A stretch of DNA of 64,000 nt from Helianthus annuus (lineage: Eukaryota > Streptophyta > Magnoliopsida > Asterales > Asteraceae), in the NCBI RefSeq assembly GCF_002127325.2, contig NC_035441.2, positions 152,188,624 to 152,252,623 on the forward strand, in the 5' to 3' direction. The translations under genes were made by a program, and so were the position numbers. The notes beneath the pieces were generated by a model. That model ran no database searches and was not told where the DNA came from. It saw only the letters and a program-made list of their open reading frames with translations. This document shows positions 55,128 through 64,000 of the stretch, one piece after another (position 1 is the stretch's first letter; each line of letters starts with the position of its first letter).

Positions 55128-58100
55128 ATGACGAAATCAAAATCGAGATCAAAATCAAAATCATCTTCTTCATCCGCTCCTAAAGACGCCACTCAAATGG
55201 CTGCTGAACCTAACGAAATACCATACAAATCTCCTCACAACTACTTGGGTATTCTCACAAATCCCACATCCAACAACACCTTTGACTCCATCATCGACAC
55301 CTTATCTGCATCAAAGTACAAAACTTTGCTAACAGCAGATGCTCCCATCTACCTACAAACCCAGAGAGTGTTTTGGAAAAAGGCTATCCTTGAGAAACAA
55401 GGAGACATTGTCACAGCCATAAACTCCTCGATACAAGGTAAAGAAATTCAAATATCCCCAAAAACAATTTCAGAAGTCTTCAAACTCGATGATCTGGAAG
55501 GTAAAACCTCTTTTTCTAAAACCGAGTTGAAAAAGGATTTCATGAATAGGGGTTATGCAGAGCAACTAAAAAGGGATACCTTACAAAAGGGTTTCTTCCC
55601 TTCTGCACCAAGGTTTTTATTTCACACTCTGTTGATGTGTGTTTCTAATAAAACTACTGCTTTTAATGAAATACCATCAAAAATTCAATGCCTGGGATAT
55701 GCAATTTTAAATAATGAAAATTTTAATTATTCCAAGGAGATTTTTGATGATTTGGTAAAAAATGTTGATAGCAAGGCATTTCTGCTCTTTCCAAGGTTTC
55801 TGAGCTATTATTTTGAACAAAAATTTGAAAAGGAAGATGCAGAATTGCCCAAACAAGGTGCTTCTTTTAAAATAAATGGTTTAACGCCTGAAACATTCTC
55901 TAGAATGCTGGCACCTATAAAAACAAAAGCAGAGGTGCCTGAGCAGAATTTAGCAGATGAAACTGCTCCTCAGGTATCGGCTGCTGAGCCCACTGCTCCA
56001 GGTGATCAAAGCAGCACACCCACTGTTTTGAAACCCACACCTGCCACCACCAAAAAGACCAAAAAGAAAACATCCAGAAAGCCCCCCAAACCCAAAACAA
56101 AGGCACCTCTGGAAGATGAGATCCCAGAGTCACTACCAGTGAAAGCACAAATGTCACCAATAACCACTGCTGCTACTTCCTCACAGCAGATGGAAGAAAG
56201 ATCTCCACCCTTGCCTCAAACTCCTCCTGCATCCTCACAAAAGGATCAGGTTGTGAACACAGGGACCCCACAATATGAAGCTCTGGACCCACTCGGATCC
56301 ATCTTCCACAGTCCTGATCCCAAGGACATGTCTCTTTCAACTCCCTTACCTTCACCCCCCACATTACCACCATCCATTATACCTTTGTTGCATGCAGTTG
56401 GTATTACTCAGACACAAACCAGTTCCTCTCAAACACCTACCACTGAGAGTATACTCCCACAAGTGACTGGGTCTGATGCTGATATCTCTGCTATCCCAGC
56501 AACAACTGAGGAGGTTACACTGCAGGAGTTACAAGTAATTCCTGTCAGTAGTTCAAGTGGAGCAGCCACTACAAATGTTAAACCCACTGGTTTACATTTG
56601 GACAGTGGTTTCATTCATAAGACTCCCTTGAAGACAATTTCTTCAATAGCACCTCTGAGAACCACCAGTGAGGTTGTTTTGCCCACCGGTACTCTTAAAA
56701 GGCTATCAAGTGCTGAAGAAAGAAGTCCCCAGTACCAAGAACAAGGGGCATCAATGAATGACTTTTGGGATTCAGTTCCTAAGTCACACATTGGTACAAC
56801 CACTGCTGGTGGGGATTCAGATGATCCCATTAATTTGGGTGATGATTCAAAATATCAGGAATTGACGAGCAGAGTTGAAAATCTAGAGTCCTCAGTTGCT
56901 GAAATAAAGGATATGGTGCAGCAGCTGTTAAAAGCTCAAAAAGCACAATCCACTGCTGCTCCAGCTCAAGCACCTGCACAATATGCACCTGCTGCAAATG
57001 AGTTATGGAACATGTTCCAACCACTGCTGGAAAGACAAAAACAGATGGCTGATCAGCAGCATGCTATCCATGTACAAAAGCTGACAAATATGGTGGAATC
57101 AAGATTCAAAGATACTCAGGCAGACATCAAAGCTATCAAAGCTCATATTCAAAGTGCCTCTGGAAAAGTTCCTTCCACTGTTCTTTTCATGAATGAACCC
57201 TTCCCAGATAATGCCAAAAAGAGGGAGGAGATCAAGTGGAAAAAGAAAGGAATTGATGATGGCATTTACATTGAGCCAAAAAAAACTAGCCAAACCAAAG
57301 CTGCAGTATCAACACAGAACACATCAACACACACCACCACAACCACTTCCACACCATCATCATCTGTGATTTCAACACCAAAACCAAAATCCCCATCAAA
57401 AACAGCCACCCCATCATCATCTCCTGCCAAAAAGCAGAAGACAGCAGATGTTACAACATCTGCTGTAATGACAACAATGGTTGAAACACCAGTTGTTCCA
57501 ACTACTGTTAGTCAGTCACTCATCACCACTCATACCCCTGCCATCACAACCCCTGCTCAAAAGCAGAAGACATCTGCTGACATATCAGTAGTTGTAATGA
57601 CAACAGCGGTTGGAACACCAGTTGTTTCAACCACTGTTAGTCAACCATCCACCACTGCTCTCAACATTCCTACATCACAACCAAAATACATTTCATCCAC
57701 AAAGCTTTACACCAGAAAAAGAAAAATTACTCAGGCAAATGAGGACAAATATGATCCAAATGCTGCAAAATATCCGATGGAACTGGAAGCTGTAAAAAAT
57801 GAGATGAGACAATTTTTCACTGAAGATGATCCTTCAAACAGAAGATTCCCCTCACTCATAGGCTTCATAGTCCCAGAAGATATAGATGAATATCTTGAGC
57901 TCAAAGCAAGGCAGGCTATAATAAGAGCCAAGATTGAACGTGAAGGTCAGAGTGATGAAGCCATCTCTGAAAAACTGGAATTCTTGCTCACAAAAGTTAA
58001 GCAGATGGAAGATTTTGCACAAGAATTAAGCAAAGAGAAAGCTGATCAACGAAATAAATTAAGGAAAGAATATCTTGCTTATATTATGAAGGAAAGATTC

Positions 58101-59081
58101 TATCCTGCTGAAGAAAAATAGTTTGAAGAATGGCCAATAGTTGCTCTAAAGCATGAGGCAGATAGGATTGATAGAATTAAAAACGATCCTAGAAAGAAGA
58201 AGACTGCTCCAAATTGGAGCAAATACAAAAAGCTCATAGCTGACCTAACATCTGAGTACAAGAGAAAGAAACAGGAGCTAGTGGATGCAAAAATGGATAC
58301 TGCCACTGCCATATCAAAATGGTCAAAGCAGCAGACTGATGAAGCCTATGAAAGGCTGAAGAAAAGGAAGATAACTCTTTCAGGCACTTCGAAGAAACAT
58401 GAACAAATGATGAAGCTTGAACAACAGATTGAAAACCTCAAAACACTGTTCAAGTCAACAGAAAATCCTATTCTTGTGTCAAACCGAGAAGAAGGAAAAC
58501 AGCTGACTAGTGAAGAGGTAAAGGAAAAGGAAGCTGAGTACTTCACAGAAACCATCATGAAAATGGGTCTAAAAGATGAGAGCTCAGCAAAACTTCAAAA
58601 CCTTTTTAAAAAGGTGTTAACTAAGCCTGCATCACCAAATACTTCAGAATTTTCAGATATTGAGCCAGATCAACAAAAGAGACAGGAGCAGATAGAAAAA
58701 GAGACTGCAGAAGACATAGCTGCAGCAAACAATGTCATTGAAATGGCCTTCAAACGAATGTCTGAAAGTCTGCAAGTTTTCACAAGGCCAACATCTCCAA
58801 ACTCATCTAAAAATAAATCTCTCCCAAGAAACCCATTAGGATTAAAAGTACTAAAGTGGACGTCTGATCAAAAGACCCACGTATTGACCTTGGTCAGATC
58901 CAATGGTGAAGTGAAGTACATATCAAGGAAAGAAGCACTAGGCCTTAGTGTTGAAGATTTGCAGGATCTCCTTGAACTTACACTGTGTAGGGATGAAGAT
59001 GACTTGAGTTCCAAGGAATTTGAAGCAGAATTTAAAAGACAAGCTAGGGAGCTTTTGATGAGAAATAAAAATCCAGAATAA
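55128..59081 (+). pseudogene. E4 large accessory (env-like position) ORF with one stop
   Basis: The start is the ATG at 55128, reached 26 codons inside a longer open frame. The frame runs 997 codons to TAG at 58119-58121 and continues in the same frame to 59081 (about 1,317 codons in all). N-terminus: Lys/Ser-rich (SKSRSKSKSSSSS), then a globular part (residues ~30-260, with FHTLLMCVSNKTTAFNEI and NFNYSKEIFDDLVKNVDS). That part resembles the region between RT and the 3' end of Asteraceae SIRE-type elements, from memory. The middle is Pro/Thr/Ser-rich, with heptads (ENLESSVAEIKDMVQQLLKA). The C-terminus is Lys/Glu-rich with likely coiled coils. No clear transmembrane segment or signal peptide was seen. 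The TAG is a point change or a readthrough codon; which one is not decided. Confidence 0.65.
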
Positions 59082-59105
59082 TGAAGGGTTTTGGCATTAT
59101 CTATT

Positions 59106-59117
59106 CCAGGGGGAGAT
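59106..59117 (+). promoter_or_regulatory. E4 polypurine tract
   Basis: CCAGGGGGAGAT directly precedes the 3' LTR. Confidence 0.85.
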
Positions 59118-59864
59118 TGTTGGGATTGAACCCTACCAGAGGAAAAGATAATGAAAGCCAAAACCGGATCACAACAATGGATTCACAATAAGCAGCTGTT
59201 TACTATAAACTTTCCCCTTGACTGTGGCTCCAACATCTGACATACTCCAAAGTACTGCCTTTACCAACAACTACTGATCAAGTCAAAGACTGATGAAGAC
59301 TAAAGCCCTGCTGCCCAATCTACTGCCTTGAGTCAAGCACTGCTGATCATGACAAGTACTGCTGGGTTCACAACAGTGGAAGGATGCAACAGCAGTTTTA
59401 CTTATCTTGTGTATTGTAATGTAACATCAGTAGTTAGCAAAGCAGTAGTTGTTTAGATCAGTAGATAGAGTTTGTTAGTTTGTTAGATGTCACTTTCATG
59501 GTGACGTCAGCTGAGATGCCTCAGTGGTTTGGTTTGCCTATAAATGGAGCAGTACTGTGTACTGTTACATTTGATCGTTTTGGGTGAGTTCTTCTCCTTA
59601 ATTCAATCCTTTCATCTTGTGCAACCAACCTTGGGGTATCAGGCTGAGGGGGAGTTTAGTATTGTAAGCATGCTTGTAATCCTTTGATTTGTATTGTAAT
59701 CATTCGACTCAAATTGAAGCATGTGTTTATCAACTCTATTTCTCTCCTTGATTTTGTTTACAAAGTTTGTTTTCATTTCCGCTGCACTTTAATCTTCATT
59801 CATATCTTTTGTTTAGTTCAATTTATACAAACAAACACAATCCGGACAGCCTCAGATCCTAACA
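59118..59864 (+). repeat. E4 3' LTR
   Basis: 747 bp, the partner of 52365-53107, ending CCTAACA. It is followed by AAAGC and the continuation of the E3 gag frame. Confidence 0.93.
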
Positions 59865-59869
59865 AAAGC

Positions 59870-62800
59870 ATTCGGGAAAATGCTCCACTTACTGCAATTT
59901 CTGTAAGATACCAGGACACAAGGAAGAAGATTGTAGAAGGAAACCGAATAACGGGATGTGCTTTAAATGTGGAGAAAAAGGTCACATCAAGCCGAACTGT
60001 CCGAAACTAGTTCCTGCCATGGGCAATAAGAACACTAAAAATGCTAGAGCATTTGTCCTGACGGCAAATGAAGCCAAAATGATTCCCGACGTGATAGCCG
60101 GTACGTTTTTAGTTAATGATGTTTTTGCTAAAGTATTATTTTACTCTGGTGCAAACCAAAGTTTTATTAATACTTCATTTTGCAAACTTCTTAATCAATC
60201 ATTAACTAAACTCTCACAAGAATGTCTAGTAGAAACCACGAATGGAGAAACCATTAAGATTTCTGAAATCTTGCAGGGAGCAAGAATAGAAATTTTAAAT
60301 CAAAAGTTTATTACAAATCTTTACCCAATGAATCTGGCAGGATTTGATATTGTGTTAGGAATGGATTGATTAATAGCCAATAAAGCCAGTATTTTATGTG
60401 ATCAAAAGTCAATTCAAGTAAATTCACCAACAGGTGAAAAGATCACAATTAAAGGAGATAAGCCATCTAGATCCACAAAATTCATCTCTGTGATGAAAAC
60501 AACAAGTTATATAAGAAAAAGATCATTAGTGTATTTGATTTCCATAATCACTAACCCTAAAGGAAAAGAATCAAAAGATATTCCAGTAGTATCACAATTT
60601 TCAGATGTATTCCCAGAAGAATTACCAGGACTACCACCGGACATGGAAGTCGAATTCAGAATCCATCTGCTACCCTTAACAACACCAATTGCCAAAGCAC
60701 CTTACCGATTGGCACCCGCTGAAATGCAGGAACTGAAGAAACAGTTAGACGAATTGTTGGAGAAAGGATTCATACAGCCAAGTTCATCACCATGGGGCGC
60801 ACCAATTTTATTCGTTAAAAAGAAAGATGGATCGATGCGTATGTGCATTGATTACCGTGAATTGAACAAGGTCACAATTAAGAATCAGTATCCATTACCG
60901 AGGATCGATGATCTGTTTGATCAATTGCAAAGAGCTCGATTTTTCTCTAAAATCGATTTAAGATCGGGATATCATCAATTAAAGGTACAGGAAGAATACA
61001 TTCCTAAGCCTGCTTTTAGAACAAGGTATGGCCATTATGAATTTACTGTCATGCCATTTGGTTTAACCAATGCCCCAGCCGCATTTATGGACATGAAGAA
61101 CCCAATATGTAAGCCATATTTGGATAAATTCATAATAGTCTTTATAGATGATATTCTTATTTACTCTAAGAGTAAAGAGGATCATGCAAAGCATTTGCAC
61201 GCACTTCTAAGTTTATTAAGGAAAGAAAAGCTTTAAGCTAAGTTTTCAAAGTGCGAGTTTTGGTTAGAACAGGTACAGTTTCTTGGACACTTAGTCAATC
61301 ATGAAGGAATTCATGTGGATCCCACCAAGATTGAGGCAATTATCAAATGGAAAACCCCTGAGTTACCAATTGAGGTTAGAAGTTTCTTAGGATTGGCCGG
61401 TTATTATAGAAGATTTATTCAAGATTTTTCTAGAATAGCCATTCCCTTAACTAAGCTAACCTGTAAATCTGTTAAGTTCGAATGGGACTAAAACAGGAAG
61501 AAGCCTTTAGAATTCTTAAGCAAAGATTAACCCACGCACCCATACTAGCGTTACCAGAAGGAACTGAAGACTTTGTAGTCTATTGTGACGCTTCTAAGTT
61601 AGGTTATGGATGTGTGTTGATGCAGCGTCAAAAGGTTATAGCTTACGCATCTAGACAACTTAAGAACCATGAAGAGAATTATTCAACCCATGATTTGGAA
61701 TTAGGAGCCATAATTTTTGCCCTTAAGATTTGGAGACATTACCTTTACGGTAGTAAGTTTACCATTTTTACTGATCATAAGAGTTTAAGGTATGTTTTCG
61801 GGCAAAAAGAATTGAATATGAGGCAAAGACGCTGGATGGAGATACTTAGTGATTATAATTGTAATATCCAGTATCATGCAGGAAAGGCAAATGTAGTGGC
61901 TGATGCTTTAAGACGAAAGTATCATAAAAAGCCAAAAAGGATACGTTCTCTTAAATTAAATCTGCAGATAGATTTAAATGATCAGATTAGAAAAGCACAA
62001 GAATCAGTAATCAAGGAGAATACTGAAAAGTTAAAAGGAATGATCAAGGAATTAGAACAAGGAACAGATGGAATTTGGAGATTCCATAAGAAAAGAATGT
62101 GGATACCTAAATTAGGAAACCTACGCCACCGTATATTAGAAGAAGCCCATAAGTCTAAATATACGATGCATCCTGGAAGTGATAAGATGTATTAGGATTT
62201 AAGAAAGAATTTTTGGTGGATAGGAATGAAAAAGGATATAGCAGCTTACGTTTCTAAGTGTTTAACATGTTCACAACTTAAAGCTGAACATCAGAAACCC
62301 TCAGGTTTATTGCAGCAGTTAGAAATGCCAATTTGGAAATGGGAATTGATAACAATGAATTTTGTTACCAAATTACCCAAAACAAGAAAAGGTAATGATA
62401 CAATCTGGGTGATTGTAGACAGACTAACCAAGTCAGCTCATTTCCTACCCATGAAAGAAACTTTCAGTATGGAACAGTTAGCTAAATTGTATATAAATGA
62501 AGTAGTTTCATTACATGGAATTCCTTTATCAATTGTTTCTGATAGGGATGGTCGTTTTACCTCTCATTTTTGGACGAGTTTCCAAAAAGCGATGGGAACC
62601 AAGTTAAATCAAAGCACAACTTATCATCCTCAAACGGATGGACAAAGCGAAAGGACGATTCAGACAATGGAGGACATGCTTAGAGCTTGTGTAATTGATT
62701 TCGGAGGTAATTGGGACGATCACTTGCCATTTATAGAATTTTCTTATAATAACAGTTATCATACAAGTATCAATGCTGCACCATTCGAAGCACTTTATGG

Positions 62801-63394
62801 ACGAAAGTGCCGAACCCAGTCTGTTGGGCGGAAATTGGGGAAAAGCAACTATCCGGACCTGAGATAGTACAAGAAACAACCGACAAGATCATTCAAGTCA
62901 AGGAACGACTGAAAACAATACGTGATAGACAAAAGAGTTATGCAGATAACAGACGCAAGCCATTAGAGTTTCAAGTGGGAGATTAAGTATTATTAAAAGT
63001 CTCTCCTTGGAAAGGAATAGTCAGATTCATCAAAAGAGGAAAACTAAGTCCCAGGTATGTTGGACCTTTTGAGATTATTAAAAGAATAGAACCTGTAGCC
63101 TATCAACTACAACTGCCAGAGGAAATGGCAGGAATACATGATGTATTTCATGTATCTAATCTCAAGAAATGTTTAGCTGATGAATCGCTGGTAGTGCCTC
63201 TAAAGGATATAGAGGTAAATGAACAACTTAAATTTGTAGAAAGGCCTCTACAAATTGAAGACAGGAAAGTCAAGAACCTCAAACACAAGAGATTAGTTCT
63301 GGTGAAAGTAAAATGGGACTCTAAAAGAGGACCAGAATACACATGGGAGCTTGAATCAGAAATGCAAAGGAAACATCCACACTTATTCCAGTAA
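59870..63394 (+). pseudogene. E3 gag end and pol
   Basis: After the E4 insertion come zinc knuckles (CNFCKIPGHKEEDC; CFKCGEKGHIKPNC), protease (VLFYSGANQSFI, where the catalytic Asp is Tyr; stop at ~60367), reverse transcriptase (60490-61236, [11 protein letters not shown]; stop at ~61234), RNase H (VYCDASKLGYG; one frameshift at ~61490), integrase (HPGSDKMY then a stop at ~62193; [26 protein letters not shown]), a frameshift near 62815, and the chromodomain-like end ([19 protein letters not shown], to 63394). The ORF order is the same as E2 but with at least four stops and two frameshifts. It cannot be active without repair from another copy. Confidence 0.9.
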
Positions 63395-63430
63395 ATCTCG
63401 AGGACGAGCTCTAAATTAAGGTGGGGAGGA

Positions 63431-64000
63431 TATAATAACCCTCCTAAAATATTTCGACGCCCCTAAAATATATTAAAATATCCCAATATGTCTTAAAATA
63501 CACCCTATACGTGAAAACAGGGCCCGAATACCTTTAATATTATAAATCAAGGCTAGGGCCTACAACCCTATGTCGCGGGCCACGTAAGCCTCGGCCTAAG
63601 CTTAAGCGGGGCGCGAGAAACCCGATTTCAGCCCCTATATAATGGGAGCTAGGGCCTTCAGTTTCCGTCGCTCAATCTTTTCAATTCCCTCTCAATTTCT
63701 ACGTAGTGTACGCTATACTCGGGTATAATATCCCCTTAAATAACGAAATTCTGCTCCGTTGTAAGTATCATAACCCCTGGATATGTATTAGATACTCTGG
63801 CCGATTGATCTAGGGTTCCGTAACGGCTGTCGTGGTTCTGCCCGACGTAGTCGTTGGAATGTCGTCTCGGGGAGGGTATTGCTAATGTTAAAATGGGTTA
63901 TTATACTAACGTGTGTGCATTTGTGTAATTTATAGATAATCACCAAGAAACTCTTACCGAAAACCTAACACAGCAATGTGAGTAATCTCCTTTTTATAAA
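63431..64000 (+). repeat. E3 3' LTR (cut by window end)
   Basis: It matches the 5' LTR from TATAATAACCCTCC onward, with scattered changes. A 185-bp stretch present at 48832-49016 is missing here; the junction is at ATAAA (63542-63546). The purine tract AAGGTGGGGAGGA precedes it. Confidence 0.9.

Larger units (their letters stand above)
52365..59864 (+). mobile_element. E4: accessory-ORF-only LTR element (SIRE/Maximus-like)
   Basis: Length 7500 bp, in E3 gag with the target duplication AAAGC (52360-52364, 59865-59869). LTRs of 743 and 747 bp differ at about 17 positions and one 4-bp indel. It has an initiator-Met primer site and a polypurine tract, but no gag, protease, reverse transcriptase or integrase that I can recognise. 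The only large ORF (55128-59081, one internal stop) resembles the extra ORF that follows pol in SIRE/Maximus copia elements. It would depend on another element to move. The lineage is inferred from that ORF. Confidence 0.8.
48711..64000 (+). mobile_element. E3: chromovirus related to E2, interrupted by E4 (runs off window)
   Basis: It has a 5' LTR, initiator-Met primer site, a remnant accessory ORF, gag-pol and the start of the 3' LTR. E4 is inserted in gag. Stops and frameshifts disable gag-pol. The protein resembles E2 throughout (same protease-RT-RNase H-integrase-chromodomain order). The right end and the right target duplication lie outside the window. Confidence 0.9.

Overview
This is a plant nuclear DNA window, almost certainly from a eudicot and probably from the daisy family (Asteraceae). 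I infer the family from the style of the retrotransposon proteins; it was not tested by a search. Only one ordinary host gene is visible, a two-exon BTB/POZ-domain gene at 33286-35681. Nearly everything else is transposable elements, many inserted inside one another. Target-site duplications (TSDs) can be read directly for most of them.

Left part (1-4499): a 15-bp minisatellite, two copies of a Tourist-like MITE, a SINE on the minus strand, a decayed copia LTR end with a mutated primer site, a broken Harbinger transposase and a short 5'-truncated LINE.

Element E1 (4500-30684, minus strand, TSD CCCCT) is a Tat-type Ty3/gypsy element with about 0.89-kb LTRs, gag, protease, reverse transcriptase, two RNase H domains and integrase. 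Between its integrase and its left LTR, on the opposite strand (6091-9648), lies a five-exon accessory gene with four short GT-AG introns, its own TATA box and a 27-bp palindrome. E1 is broken by frameshifts and stops and is split by E2.

Element E2 (11927-25873, plus strand, TSD CTCGC) is an apparently intact Tekay/Del-type chromovirus. Its two 3364-bp LTRs show no length difference and no mismatch that I noticed, so it inserted recently. It has an initiator-Met primer site, a repeat-rich leader, an extra acidic 536-aa ORF ahead of gag, a likely intron in gag, and a 1533-aa spliced Gag-Pol.

Middle part (30685-48710): the BTB gene, then SINEs, hAT elements, MITEs, a LINE, a fossil gypsy integrase with its 3' LTR, and three inverted-repeat elements packed end to end in TA-repeat DNA. 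One of these three has a telomere-like core.

Element E3 (48711 to beyond the window end, plus strand) is an older chromovirus relative of E2. Its gag is interrupted by E4 (52365-59864, TSD AAAGC), an LTR element with no recognisable gag or pol. E4's only large ORF resembles the extra (env-like) ORF of SIRE/Maximus-type copia elements.

The points most worth following up are the antisense spliced gene of E1, the accessory ORF and gag intron of E2, and the accessory-ORF-only element E4.
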